Source of the DNA: Achromobacter xylosoxidans
GTDB lineage: Bacteria; Pseudomonadota; Gammaproteobacteria; Burkholderiales; Burkholderiaceae_B
Assembly: GCF_014490035.1 (NCBI RefSeq)
Contig: NZ_CP061008.1
Coordinates: 5,580,001-5,644,000, forward strand
Reading direction: 5' to 3'
DNA length: 64,000 bases
Shown: positions 33,881 through 44,196 of the stretch, piece by piece
Numbering within the stretch: the first letter of the stretch is position 1
How the letters are laid out: every line of letters starts with the position of its first letter
Notes under the pieces: generated by a model
What the model was told of the DNA's origin: nothing
Databases searched by the model: none
The model's input: only the letters and a program-made list of their open reading frames with translations
Translations under genes and position numbers: made by a program

Positions 33881-34618
33881 ATGAGCCAGCTCAAAGAACT
33901 CCCCTTCTCCACCCTGCAGTTCTACGCCACCGCTCCGTACCCTTGCAGCTATCTGCCGGGTCGCCAGGCACGGTCGCAGGTCGCCGCGCCCGGTCATCTG
34001 ATCAACGCAGGCACGTATTCGCAACTGGTGGAGCAGGGCTTTCGGCGCAGCGGGCTGTTCACCTACCGGCCCCATTGCGACAACTGCCACGCCTGTATTC
34101 CGGTGCGGGTGGATACGGCGGGCTTCGCGCCCAATCGCAGCCAGCGCCGCGCCTGGCGCGACCACCAGGGTCTGCAGTCGTTCGTGGCCGAGCTGGCCTG
34201 GTCGCCCGAGCACTATCGGCTCTACACGCGCTATCAGCAGGGCCGCCATCCGGGCGGCGGCATGGATGAGGACAGCCGCACGCAGTATGCGCAATTCCTG
34301 CTTACCAGCCGCGTCAACACCCGCCTGGTCGAGTTCCGCGACGAGACGGGCGAGCTGGTCATGGTGTCCATCATCGACGTGCTGGACGACGGCCTCTCGT
34401 CCGTCTACACCTTCTACGATCCCGACATTGCCGGCAGCCTGGGCACCTACAGCATCCTGTGGCAGATCGAACAATGCCGGACGCTGAACCTGCCCTGGCT
34501 GTACCTGGGCTACTGGATCGCCGACAGCCGCAAGATGTCGTACAAATCCAGCTTCCACCCGGCCCAGTTCCTGGTCGACGGCGTGTGGGGCGAGCAGCCC
34601 GCGTTGCCGCCCGCCTGA
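33881..34618 (+). CDS. bpt: Aspartate/glutamate leucyltransferase (bacterial ATE1-like)
   Basis: 245 residues. The start at 33881 gives [15 protein letters not shown]. The N-terminal cysteine motif ([10 protein letters not shown] and [12 protein letters not shown]) and the C-terminal [18 protein letters not shown] are diagnostic of Bpt. It adds Leu to N-terminal Asp or Glu. Together with aat it forms an N-degron labelling pair. Confidence 0.95.
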   Translation: MSQLKELPFSTLQFYATAPYPCSYLPGRQARSQVAAPGHLINAGTYSQLVEQGFRRSGLFTYRPHCDNCHACIPVRVDTAGFAPNRSQRRAWRDHQGLQSFVAELAWSPEHYRLYTRYQQGRHPGGGMDEDSRTQYAQFLLTSRVNTRLVEFRDETGELVMVSIIDVLDDGLSSVYTFYDPDIAGSLGTYSILWQIEQCRTLNLPWLYLGYWIADSRKMSYKSSFHPAQFLVDGVWGEQPALPPA

Positions 34619-34684
34619 TCCGCCCTCCTTTGGAGCGCCTGGGGCGGCGCAGGGCCGGCAAAATTCGCTCTACAATTCCGCCCC

Positions 34685-35725
34685 ATGTCTATCCTCTTCC
34701 ACGCCTACCCCCTGGCCCGCCCGGCGCTGTTCGCCATGGACGCGGAAACCGCCCACGAAGTCACCTTGTCGGGCCTGCAGCGCGCCTATGAATGCGGCGC
34801 CACGCGCAAGCTCATGCACGCGCAGCCAAAGGCGCCGAGCACGCTGATGGGCTTGCAGCTGGCCAACCCGATCGGGCTGGCCGCGGGCCTGGACAAGAAC
34901 GGCGCCTATATCGACGCGCTGGGCAACCTGGGATTCGGCTTCATCGAGGTGGGCACGGTCACCCCGCGCGCGCAGCCGGGCAACCCCAAGCCGCGCATGT
35001 TCCGGCTGCCGCGCGCCAATGCGCTGATCAACCGGCTGGGCTTCAACAACCAGGGCCTGGAAGCGTTCCTGGCCAATGTGCAGCGCAGCACCTGGCGCAA
35101 GCAAGGCGGCATCCTGGGGCTGAATATCGGCAAGAATGCGGACACGCCCATCGAGCGCGCCGCGGACGACTACCTGATCGGGCTGGAAGGCGTATATCCG
35201 CATGCCGACTACGTGACGGTGAATATTTCCTCGCCCAACACCAAGAACCTGCGCGCACTGCAAGGCGGCGACGAGCTGTCGGCCCTGCTGGCGCAACTGG
35301 CGGATAAGCGCCGCATGCTGGAAGACAAGCACCAGCGGCGCGTACCCATGGCGGTGAAGATCGCCCCGGACCTGACGCACGAGCAGATCGATGCCATCGC
35401 GGAGACGCTGCCGCGCCATGGCATCGACGGCGTCATCGCCACCAACACCACGCTTTCGCGCGACGCCGTCACCGGCCAGCCGCATGCCGAGGAAGCAGGC
35501 GGCCTGTCGGGCGCCCCGGTGCATGAATTGTCGCTGGCGGTCATCCGCCGCCTGAAGGAGAAGCTGGGCGGCAGCCTGGCCATCATCGGCGTGGGCGGCG
35601 TGATGTCGGGCCGCCAGGCCCGCGAAAAGATGGACGCGGGCGCCGACGCCGTGCAGCTCTACACCGGCCTGATCTACCGCGGCCCGGCGCTGGTGGGCGA
35701 GTGCGTGCGCGCCGTGGCGCGCTAG
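34685..35725 (+). CDS. pyrD: Dihydroorotate dehydrogenase (quinone), class 2
   Basis: 346 residues. [10 protein letters not shown], the FMN-binding NRLGFNNQG segment, the catalytic-Ser motif [11 protein letters not shown] and the final IGVGGVMSG and YTGLIYRGP are all present. The N-terminal helical extension ([18 protein letters not shown]) is the membrane-associated domain of class 2 enzymes. It oxidises dihydroorotate to orotate in pyrimidine synthesis with quinone as acceptor. Confidence 0.96.
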   Translation: MSILFHAYPLARPALFAMDAETAHEVTLSGLQRAYECGATRKLMHAQPKAPSTLMGLQLANPIGLAAGLDKNGAYIDALGNLGFGFIEVGTVTPRAQPGNPKPRMFRLPRANALINRLGFNNQGLEAFLANVQRSTWRKQGGILGLNIGKNADTPIERAADDYLIGLEGVYPHADYVTVNISSPNTKNLRALQGGDELSALLAQLADKRRMLEDKHQRRVPMAVKIAPDLTHEQIDAIAETLPRHGIDGVIATNTTLSRDAVTGQPHAEEAGGLSGAPVHELSLAVIRRLKEKLGGSLAIIGVGGVMSGRQAREKMDAGADAVQLYTGLIYRGPALVGECVRAVAR

Positions 35726-35769
35726 GCAAGCACGGCCGGCATCCGCCGGCCGCAGCGAAAAAAGCAGGC

Positions 35770-35800
35770 AAAAAAAGGGGCCACCCGGTGGGTGGCCCTA
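35770..35800 (-). terminator. Terminator of the phasin gene
   Basis: Stem GGGCCACCC/GGGTGGCCC around GGT, with a run of A on the plus strand, i.e. a T-run on the minus strand. Confidence 0.85.
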
Positions 35801-35870
35801 ATTCCAGCTCTGCTCTGTCACTCAACAGTACTACATAACTGCGGTTTGCGCAGCCCTGCGCGCCAAAAAC

Positions 35871-36449
35871 TTAGGCGCTGCGGCGGCTGCGGCTGGCAAC
35901 CTTGGTGGCGGCGTCGGCGGCATCCGTGGCAGCCTTGAAGGTCGCGTTGGCGGCGGCATTCAGGTTCGACTCGGCGACTTCGGCGGCCTGCTTGGCGGCT
36001 TTGGTCATCGAATCGTAGGCGCTGGTCGCGGTGGCCAGCGAGGACTTGATCAGGGCAACGGCGCTTTCGGAGCCGGTCGGGGCGTTCTTGGAGAACTGGT
36101 CGACAGCTTCGCTCAGCTGCTGCTGGCCTTCGGCGATCTGGTCTTCGGTCAGCTTGACCAGGCTGGTCTGCACGCCGGCAACGATGTCGTACACATGCTT
36201 GGTGTAAGCCATGGCCTTTTCAGCGCCCGGCTGCAGCAGGCCCGAGGCGAAAGCGGCGGCTTCCTGCGGATCCTTGACTTCAGCGGCTTGCTGCGACTTC
36301 TGGGCGACTTCGTCCAGGGTGGCGCGAACGACCTTCAGGTTCAGTTCGACCAGCTTTTCGAAGCCGGCGAACACGGCCGACTGGGCGGCCACGATGGTGT
36401 TGATGCTGGCCTTTTGACGGTCCAGGACTTGTTGCGGGATAGCGCTCAT
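35871..36449 (-). CDS. Phasin (PHA granule-associated protein)
   Basis: 192 residues from the ATG at 36449, which has GGAG about 7 bases upstream. It is a helical protein with the phasin pattern LDRQKASINTIVAAQSAVF, FEKLVELNLKVVRATLDE and an Ala/Lys-rich C-terminal tail. It coats polyhydroxyalkanoate granules. The longer reading into the upstream gap has no support. The gap contains TGC-rich motifs suitable for the PHA regulator PhaR. Confidence 0.9.
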   Translation of the reverse strand: MSAIPQQVLDRQKASINTIVAAQSAVFAGFEKLVELNLKVVRATLDEVAQKSQQAAEVKDPQEAAAFASGLLQPGAEKAMAYTKHVYDIVAGVQTSLVKLTEDQIAEGQQQLSEAVDQFSKNAPTGSESAVALIKSSLATATSAYDSMTKAAKQAAEVAESNLNAAANATFKAATDAADAATKVASRSRRSA

Positions 36450-36830
36450 AGGATGCTCCATGGGTAGCCGGAGGCTGTCCGGCAAGTAAGGAATGGTTGT
36501 CTGCGACGAACTATAGAAACGTGCGCGGAAACTGGTACTACAAGCTACCGCCGGCCCGTTTGATGCACTGCACAATTGACATTCTAGGCCGGGAAAAATC
36601 CTTGTCAAGGAGTTTTTGTGCGACGCAACAAAGAATTGCACTTTGACGGTGCATGCTTTGTCCCGGGTTTGATCCAGCACAAAGGTTTCCCAGGATTCGG
36701 GAAATACCCGAAGTGACGTCGTATCAATTGTTTTCTAAACTGCTTTCACGCTGATGACAGACAAATAAACCCATAAGTCAGCGCGCAACAACGAAATCGC
36801 AGCAAGCAAAACCCTGCAATTGGAGACTCC
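36450..36830. promoter_or_regulatory. Divergent regulatory region with TGCA-rich motifs
   Basis: This 381-bp gap separates the phasin (minus) from a Bug receptor (plus). It holds GATGCACTGCACAA (36562-36575) and, around 36630-36660, a second cluster with AATTGCAC and GGTGCATGC. Repeated TGC/GCA elements near phasin genes are typical of PhaR operators. No ORF was found. Confidence 0.5.
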
Positions 36831-37808
36831 ATGACCCTCATCCCCCGCACGCTTTCGGCCTTGCTCGCGGCCAGCGCCATGCTCGCAGCCGGCGCCGCCC
36901 AAGCCGAATACCCGGATCGCCCCATCAACATGGTGGTGCCGTTCGCCGCCGGCGGCCCGACGGACAACGTCGCGCGTTCGCTCGCGGAAGCCATGCGGCC
37001 GAGTCTGGGCCAGACGGTCGTGGTCGAGAACAAGGGCGGCGCCGGTGGCACCATCGGCACGACCCAGGTGGCGCGCGCCCAGCCTGACGGCTACTCCGTC
37101 CTGCTGATGCACGCCGGCTTCTCGACGGCGCCCTCGCTGTACAAGAATCCGGGGTACGACCCCTACAAGAGCTTCGAACCCATCGGCCTGGTGGTCGACG
37201 TGCCGATGACCATCATCGCGCGTTCGGACTTCCCGCCCAACAACATCAAGGAACTGGCCGAGTACGTCAAACAGAACAAGGACAAGGTGTCCCTGGCCAA
37301 CGCCGGCATCGGCGCCGCCAGCCATCTGTGCGGCACCATGCTGGTCGAGGCCCTGGGCGTACAGCTGCTGACCATCCCCTACAAGGGCACCGCGCCCGCC
37401 ATGAACGACCTGCTGGGCAAGCAGGTGGACCTGCTCTGCGACCAGACCACCAACACCACCCAGCAGATCGACAGCGGCAAGGTGAAGGCCTACGCCGTCA
37501 CCAGCCTGAAGCGCGTCCCCACGCTGCCGAACCTGCCGACCATGGACGAATCCGGCTACAAGGGCTTCGAAGTGGGCATCTGGCATGGCATGTGGGTGCC
37601 GAAGGGCACGCCCAAGCCCGTCGTGGACAAGCTGGTCAAGAGCCTGCAGGCCGGCCTGGCCGATCCCAAGTTCCAGGAACGCATGAAGCAGCTGGGCGCG
37701 ACGGTGCTGACGGCCGAAGCGAACCCGCAAGCCCTGGAAGCCAAGGTCAAGCAGCAAGTCCCGCAGTGGGGCGAACTGTTCAAGAAGGCTGGCGTCGAAC
37801 AGCAGTAA
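36831..37808 (+). CDS. Bug-family (TctC-like) periplasmic solute-binding protein
   Basis: 325 residues. GGAG lies upstream of the ATG. The signal peptide ends at GAAQA. The mature start AEYPDRPINMVVPFAAGGPTD and the internal VENKGGAGGTIGT are family hallmarks. It binds an unknown carboxylate-type ligand. No TctAB genes are adjacent; an IclR regulator is encoded convergently downstream. Confidence 0.92.
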   Translation: MTLIPRTLSALLAASAMLAAGAAQAEYPDRPINMVVPFAAGGPTDNVARSLAEAMRPSLGQTVVVENKGGAGGTIGTTQVARAQPDGYSVLLMHAGFSTAPSLYKNPGYDPYKSFEPIGLVVDVPMTIIARSDFPPNNIKELAEYVKQNKDKVSLANAGIGAASHLCGTMLVEALGVQLLTIPYKGTAPAMNDLLGKQVDLLCDQTTNTTQQIDSGKVKAYAVTSLKRVPTLPNLPTMDESGYKGFEVGIWHGMWVPKGTPKPVVDKLVKSLQAGLADPKFQERMKQLGATVLTAEANPQALEAKVKQQVPQWGELFKKAGVEQQ

Positions 37809-37843
37809 CCCAAACCATGCGCCCTTGCGGCGCATGCAAAGGA

Positions 37844-37870
37844 AAAGCCCCTTTTGGGGCTTTTCTTTTT
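37844..37870 (+). terminator. Terminator after the Bug gene
   Basis: Stem AAAAGCCCC/GGGGCTTTT with a TTTT loop and following T-run. A weaker hairpin (CATGCGCC/GGCGCATG) lies just upstream at 37817-37837. Confidence 0.9.
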
Positions 37871-37888
37871 TTGCGGGCCTGCGCGGGA

Positions 37889-38749
37889 TTACGGGCGCAG
37901 AGCTTCCGCGGCCATGCCCAGGCCGTTGAAGCCGGTCGAAACGGAGGGCTCGTAGCCCAGCGCTTCCGAGATGCTGGCGGCGGTATCGACCAGCGCCTTG
38001 ATCCAGTCGTCCTGCAGGCGTTCGGCGGGGGCCGAAATGGACAGGCCGGCGACCAGCTTGCCGGTGTCGTCGAAAATGCCCGCGGCGATGCAGCGCACGC
38101 CGAGTTCCAGTTCTTCGTTGTCGCGCGCATAACCATGGCGCCGCACCAGCGCCAGTTCACGCTCCAGGCGGTCCAGGTCGGTCAGGCTGTTGCGCGTGTG
38201 GCCGGCCAGGCCGGTGCGCAGCGCGTAGGCCCGCACCTGGCGCGCATCGGCGGTGGACAGGAACAGCTTGCCGGTGGAGGTCAGGTGCAAAGGCGCGCGA
38301 CCGCCGATGGCGCGGACCACCTGCATGCCGGAGCGTTCGCTCCAGGCGCGCTCGATGTAGACGATCTCGTCGCCCTGCTGGACCGACAGGTTGATGGTCT
38401 GCCCGGTCAGCTTGTGCAGCGAACGCATGGCGGAAATGGCCGCCTCGCGCACGTTCAGGCGCCCCTTGACCAGCGAACCCAGCTCCAGCAGGCGCATGCC
38501 CAGCTGATACAGGCCGTTGTCGACGCGTTCGACGTAGCGGCCCACGACCAGGTCGTTCAGGATGCGATGCGCGGTGGACGCATGCAGGCCGGTGGTCGCG
38601 GACAGTTCTTTCAGCGTTACCGGATCCGGCTGCGCAGCCAGGGCGTCGAGCAGGCGCATGGCGCGCTCGATCACCTGGATGGCGATGGGATGGGAGGCGC
38701 CTTCGGTCTCGGCGTCCAGGGCATTGCGGGTAGTGGGGAGACGGGACAT
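37889..38749 (-). CDS. IclR-family transcriptional regulator
   Basis: 286 residues from the ATG at 38749; the longer upstream reading is unsupported. The N-terminal HTH has ELSATTGLHASTAHRILNDL. The C-terminal effector domain has INLSVQQGDEIVYIERA, APLHLTSTGKLFL and GVRCIAAGIFDDTG. It probably regulates an aromatic-acid or carboxylate gene set; the target is not evident from the window. Confidence 0.92.
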   Translation of the reverse strand: MSRLPTTRNALDAETEGASHPIAIQVIERAMRLLDALAAQPDPVTLKELSATTGLHASTAHRILNDLVVGRYVERVDNGLYQLGMRLLELGSLVKGRLNVREAAISAMRSLHKLTGQTINLSVQQGDEIVYIERAWSERSGMQVVRAIGGRAPLHLTSTGKLFLSTADARQVRAYALRTGLAGHTRNSLTDLDRLERELALVRRHGYARDNEELELGVRCIAAGIFDDTGKLVAGLSISAPAERLQDDWIKALVDTAASISEALGYEPSVSTGFNGLGMAAEALRP

Positions 38750-38882
38750 GGAAAGGGGGACGAGGACAGCTGCGCCGCCTGTAGGGCCCCACCTTCGGGA
38801 ACCGGACTTGCGGCATCGCAGCAAACAGTTCTTTCCCGTATTGTGAAATTTACTGGCGCGTTTGGCAACCGCTTTTTGTATC

Positions 38883-38911
38883 AAAAAAAAGGCCGCACCT
38901 CGGGTGCGGCC
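38883..38911 (-). terminator. Terminator of the CinA-type gene
   Basis: Stem GGCCGCACC/GGTGCGGCC with a TCG loop and an eight-base A-run on the plus strand. Confidence 0.88.
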
Positions 38912-38917
38912 CTGTCT

Positions 38918-39733
38918 TCATGCTGCTGGCGGGGGCGCCAGCTTGCCGCCCAGACGCAGCACCTCGGCCCGCAAATACTCCAGTGCTTCGGCCGCTGCGG
39001 CCGGTTCGCCCTTCACGCCCAGGTCGATGTGGGGGGTGCCGCCGGCCTCGCCCACGCTGGGCAGGCTGAACGCGCGCACGCCCGGCCAGCGCGTTTCTAC
39101 GGTCTGCATGGCCGGCGTGATGCGCGATTCGGGCATGCTGAAGACCAGGAAGGAATGCTCCGCGTGGGCGTGCACATGCTGCAGTGCACGATAACGCGTG
39201 TCCAGCGTCCATTCCAGCATGGGCCAGGCCATGACGGGAAAGCCCGGCACGAAGGTGTGGTCCTTGATGTAGAAGCCGGGAATGCGGTTGTAGGGGTTCG
39301 GGACGATCTCGCAGCCTTCCGGAAACACGCCCATCTGCAGCCGCTGCTGGTTTTCCGGCGCGCTCATGTCGGCCGTGCCCTGCCCTTTTGCGGCCATCTC
39401 GGCCGTGCGCAGCGCGATGGCCTCTTCGGCCTCCGGGTGCAGCGCCAGCGGCAGGCCCAGCGCGGCTGCGGCGGCCTGGCGCGTGTGATCGTCGGGCGTG
39501 CCGCCGATGCCGCCACAGGAAAACACCACGTCGCCGGTGGCAAAGCTGCGCTTGTAGGTGGCGATGAGGGTGTCGCGGTCGTCGGGCACGATTTCGGCCC
39601 AGCCCAGCTGCATGCCGCGCGCGCCCAGAAGCTCGACGACCTTGGAAAAATGCTTGTCCTGACGGCGGCCCGAGAGGATTTCGTCCCCTACGATGATGAG
39701 GCCAATGCGGCGGGCGGCGGATTCTGCGGCCAT
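38918..39733 (-). CDS. Competence/damage-inducible CinA N-terminal (MoaB/Mog-like) domain protein
   Basis: 271 residues from the ATG at 39733, 34 bp after the upstream gene. It has the molybdopterin-binding-like fold of CinA: GLIIVGDEILSGRRQDKH, VVFSCGGIGGTPDDHTRQA and NPYNRIPGFYI. The C-terminal deamidase domain of full-length CinA is absent. It is probably a nucleotide or cofactor pyrophosphatase-type protein. It follows the EI24-domain gene on the same strand. Confidence 0.88.
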   Translation of the reverse strand: MAAESAARRIGLIIVGDEILSGRRQDKHFSKVVELLGARGMQLGWAEIVPDDRDTLIATYKRSFATGDVVFSCGGIGGTPDDHTRQAAAAALGLPLALHPEAEEAIALRTAEMAAKGQGTADMSAPENQQRLQMGVFPEGCEIVPNPYNRIPGFYIKDHTFVPGFPVMAWPMLEWTLDTRYRALQHVHAHAEHSFLVFSMPESRITPAMQTVETRWPGVRAFSLPSVGEAGGTPHIDLGVKGEPAAAAEALEYLRAEVLRLGGKLAPPPAA

Positions 39734-39767
39734 GTCCGATTCCAGAAGTTGAGAGGGATGACGCGGT

Positions 39768-40577
39768 TCAGACGTCGATGACACGGTCCTCGCGCAAGCG
39801 CTTGAGCGCTTCCAGACCGTAGTGGGCGTAGACCAGGGCCGAGAACACCGGCAGGATGACCCACGCGGGCGGCAACAAGTTCAACAGCGAGCAGATCAGG
39901 CCTATGGTCCAGAAGCCGCCGTTGTTGCGTTCCAGGATGAGCTTGCGCTCGGCGGGGCTGGCGTGTTCGACGATGGCGTCCACGCGCATCATGCGCGAAA
40001 ACGCGAACGCCCACCAGAAGATCGACAACGCGATGGCCATGGGCGGCACCAGCCACAGCGGCAGCGTCAGCAGCCAGCCCGCGGCAAAGGCCAGCGATAC
40101 CCAGATCGCGTTCCACACGCTGACCGCGGTCGCGTGCTTGCCTTGCCGCGTGACGCTCACATATTCACGCTTGCCGACGTGGTTCAGCACCAGCGGCATC
40201 ACGAACACGGCGGCAATCGCCAGGCCCAGGATGCCCGATACCGGCAACAGAATGGCCACCGCGATCACGGGGATCATGTAGACCTTGAGCGAGAACAGCC
40301 CCATCGCCAGCATCCAGTCCTCGGCCCGGTTGACGAAGTCCCAGCGCGCCGCCTCGGCCGCCAGCCATTCGTTGAGCGGCGTCCAGAACAGGTATAGCAG
40401 CAACAGGGCCCCCACCAGCGCGATCAGAAACGGCAGCAGCACCGCGAACAGCATGGAGGGATGGCATTGGGACACCAGGGCGCGCTTGAACGCCTGGCCG
40501 ACGCTGACGGCGCCGGCCCCGGCAGCGGAAAATCGGCCGTTGTCGGGCGTGGCGGAATCAGTGCGCAAAGCAGTCAT
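39768..40577 (-). CDS. EI24/CysZ-like inner-membrane protein
   Basis: 269 residues with several membrane helices (MLFAVLLPFLIALVGALLLL and later ones) in the DUF/EI24-CysZ pattern. A loop reads NHVGKREYVSVTRQGK. CysZ relatives move sulfate; the role of this copy is not established. It is co-directional with the CinA-type gene. Confidence 0.8.
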   Translation of the reverse strand: MTALRTDSATPDNGRFSAAGAGAVSVGQAFKRALVSQCHPSMLFAVLLPFLIALVGALLLLYLFWTPLNEWLAAEAARWDFVNRAEDWMLAMGLFSLKVYMIPVIAVAILLPVSGILGLAIAAVFVMPLVLNHVGKREYVSVTRQGKHATAVSVWNAIWVSLAFAAGWLLTLPLWLVPPMAIALSIFWWAFAFSRMMRVDAIVEHASPAERKLILERNNGGFWTIGLICSLLNLLPPAWVILPVFSALVYAHYGLEALKRLREDRVIDV

Positions 40578-40640
40578 GGAGGAAGAATGAGGGGGTAGAC
40601 ATCCCGGGTATGATAGTCAAACACGCCTTCATCTGCCCAC

Positions 40641-41024
40641 ATGTCCCTACTTGTACCCGATACCGACCTGGCCACGCTGCGCGCGCGGTTGGGCTCATCG
40701 CCCGACGCCTGGCTGGTGGCCTGCTTCTGCGCGGCCTGGTGCGACACCTGCGAGCAATACAAGCCCAAGCTGCAAGCGCTGGCCCAGGCCATGCCGCGGC
40801 ATGTCTTCGCCTGGATCGACATCGAGGACCACGCCGAACTGCTGGGCGACGAAGACGTGGAGAATTTCCCCACGCTGCTGGTGCAGATCGGATCGCGGGT
40901 GGTGTTCTACGGCCCCATGCTGCCGCACATCGGCCACCTGGAACGCCTGCTCGAAAGCCTGAATGAAAACAGCCCTGCGGTCGCCACCGCGTTGCCGGAC
41001 CTGCCGCGCCTGCTGGCGGCCTGA
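40641..41024 (+). CDS. Thioredoxin-family protein
   Basis: 127 residues with a thioredoxin fold, a CxxC active site (AAWCDTCEQYKPKL) and the cis-Pro in ENFPTLLVQIG. No signal peptide is seen, so it is probably cytoplasmic. It is divergent from the EI24-type gene and is followed by a strong bidirectional terminator. Confidence 0.88.
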   Translation: MSLLVPDTDLATLRARLGSSPDAWLVACFCAAWCDTCEQYKPKLQALAQAMPRHVFAWIDIEDHAELLGDEDVENFPTLLVQIGSRVVFYGPMLPHIGHLERLLESLNENSPAVATALPDLPRLLAA

Positions 41025-41053
41025 GCCGCAGCAGGCATCACGCGCTCCAGCCA

Positions 41054-41092
41054 TAAAAAAACCCGCGAGCCCTCAGGCTTGCGGGTTTTTTC
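41054..41092. terminator. Bidirectional terminator
   Basis: AACCCGCGAGCC and GGCTTGCGGGTT arms around CTCA, flanked by A- and T-runs, between the convergent thioredoxin and helicase genes. Confidence 0.9.
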
Positions 41093-41105
41093 ATGCCGGC
41101 GCCTT

Positions 41106-42596
<1,491 letters not shown>

Positions 42597-42918
42597 CAGG
42601 GTTAGGCAGATACCGGGACCAGTGAAAAAGAACAAAACGAGAGTGCTACGCGCACTGCACTACATATGCATCGGAACAGTCTGAACACGCGCAATCCGCA
42701 TCCTGCGTTGCAGGCCAGGCGGCGCATTCTGGATTCGATACTTATGAGGGCAGTACCAGGCCCGGATTGCTGTGGATAACATGATTTTAGCGCAGCCGCA
42801 TTACCACACGGTCCACTCGCCTTCTGAAAGGCGTTGCAAAGGCCTTCCGCCGGCTGTCAGCAAGCGCCCGCCGGGCATACCAGCAGCGTCCACTGGATGG
42901 ACGTTTTGGCAACGACCT
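42597..42918. other. Intergenic region between azlD and the helicase gene
   Basis: 322 bp between two minus-strand genes. It should contain the helicase promoter. No ORF or strong hairpin was found; a lone TGTGGATAA (42771-42779) matches a DnaA box by sequence only. Confidence 0.5.
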
Positions 42919-43254
42919 TCAGCCGGCCAGCCAGCGCAGGCCCCAGAGCGCCAGCATGCCGACGATGATGACCAGCACCGCGCTGCGGGTGCGCAGGAAT
43001 ACCAGGATGGCGAGCACGCCCGCGACCAGCTTGTAGTCGAACACCGGCCCCAGGCCGGCCTTCCACGGCAGCAGGTCGGGCACGATGATGGCGGTCAGGG
43101 CGGCGGCGGGCGCGTAGCGCAAGGCGCGGCGCACGCCTTCCGGCAGGGGGATGTAATCGCCGAACAGCATGAAGCCGGCGCGCGTCAGCACGCTGCACAG
43201 CGCCAACAGCAGAATGGCGGAATAGACGTAGATCTCGGCGGGCCAGAGGGTCAT
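42919..43254 (-). CDS. azlD: Branched-chain amino acid exporter small subunit (AzlD)
   Basis: 111 residues with four helices. The N-terminus MTLWPAEIYVYSAILLLALCSVLTRAGF matches AzlD by hydropathy, and the start overlaps the azlC stop (ATGA). It works with AzlC to export branched-chain amino acids. Confidence 0.88.
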   Translation of the reverse strand: MTLWPAEIYVYSAILLLALCSVLTRAGFMLFGDYIPLPEGVRRALRYAPAAALTAIIVPDLLPWKAGLGPVFDYKLVAGVLAILVFLRTRSAVLVIIVGMLALWGLRWLAG

Positions 43255-44000
43255 GCGCGGGCCTTGAAGTAGCGTTCGGCCCAAATGCCGGCGACCACGC
43301 CCGCCACCACGGCGGCGGCCAGGCCCAGGCGCAGCGGCAGGACCTGCCCGGTCCAGGCGACCACGCCGGCAGCCAGCATGGAAATCAGCATGGGCTTGGT
43401 GTTGGCCAGCGGCACCGTGATGGCCAGCAGCGCCAGCACCGCGGCAAAGTCCAGCGACCAGTCCGTGGGCACCATGGAGCCCAGGTAGATGCCGACAATG
43501 GACGAGGTCTGCCAGACGAACCAGCCGGGCGCGATGGCGCCCAGGAAGAACCAGAGCTGCTCGCGGGTGCCGCGCACGGCCGCATCGCCAAAGCGCGGCA
43601 TGAACAGCACGAAGCCCATGTCGGTCGTGAAATACCCCAACCCGAGGCGCTTGGGCCAGGACAGGTGGCGGAAATAGGGATGCAGCGCCGCGCCGAAAAT
43701 GAGGAAACGCAGGTTCACCACGCAACCGGCGGCGAAGATCAGCCAGAGCGGCGCGCCGGTGGCGATGAGCGGCAGGGAGGTCAGCTGGGCGGAACCCGCG
43801 TAAAGCAGCAGGGTCATGGCCAGCGCCATGGTCTCGGTCAAGCCCGACTTGACCATGGCCACGCCGGTGACCAGCCCCCAAGTGGCGGTGGCGATCAGGG
43901 CGGGCACGATGGCGTGCACGCCAGCCCGGAATGCAGCGATACGCTCCTGGCGGACCGCGACGGGGTCTTCGGATTCAGGAAGCGCGGATTCAGAGGACAA
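43251..44000 (-). CDS. azlC: Branched-chain amino acid exporter large subunit (AzlC)
   Basis: 249 residues from a TTG at 44000, chosen because AGGGG lies 7 bases upstream and no ATG is available without a long unsupported extension. Family motifs are GVHAIVPALIATATWG, LLLYAGSAQLTSLPL and a GCVVNLRFLIFGAAL segment. It pairs with AzlD and is divergent from ilvE, so export and transamination of branched-chain amino acids are genomically linked. Confidence 0.88.
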   Translation of the reverse strand: MSSESALPESEDPVAVRQERIAAFRAGVHAIVPALIATATWGLVTGVAMVKSGLTETMALAMTLLLYAGSAQLTSLPLIATGAPLWLIFAAGCVVNLRFLIFGAALHPYFRHLSWPKRLGLGYFTTDMGFVLFMPRFGDAAVRGTREQLWFFLGAIAPGWFVWQTSSIVGIYLGSMVPTDWSLDFAAVLALLAITVPLANTKPMLISMLAAGVVAWTGQVLPLRLGLAAAVVAGVVAGIWAERYFKARA

Positions 44001-44134
44001 CGGCTGGCCCCTGGCGATTCGGACAGGACGACATGGAAACTCTAAGGAAAAGGAACGCACGACAACCCGTTCGCCCGCCGGGATCAGTACGCGCGGGCCT
44101 GGCGGCGCCGCGCCGGGGCGCGAATAGGCGCGTA

Positions 44135-44160
44135 TTGTAACCTCGCCGCTTGATACAATA
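44135..44160. promoter_or_regulatory. Divergent promoter region of azlC and ilvE
   Basis: TACAAT at 44155-44160 is a plausible -10 for ilvE (plus). TACAAT also reads on the minus strand at 44140-44135 for azlC. Neither has a clear -35 box. Confidence 0.45.
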
Positions 44161-44196
44161 TGGACCTCGGGATTCTTGGGCGCTTGGGAGTAGACC

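Noticed and set aside
36450..36680. N-terminal extension of the phasin ORF
   Set aside because: The internal ATG at 36449 has a good ribosome site and the family-typical start; the extension covers the regulatory gap.
37328..39781. An 817-residue plus-strand ORF across the Bug, IclR and CinA-type genes
   Set aside because: It crosses a strong terminator and several real genes in other frames; no recognised domain.
42771..42779. A perfect 9-bp DnaA box (TGTGGATAA)
   Set aside because: A single copy is expected by chance at about this frequency in 64 kb; no cluster, AT-rich unwinding region or replication gene nearby.
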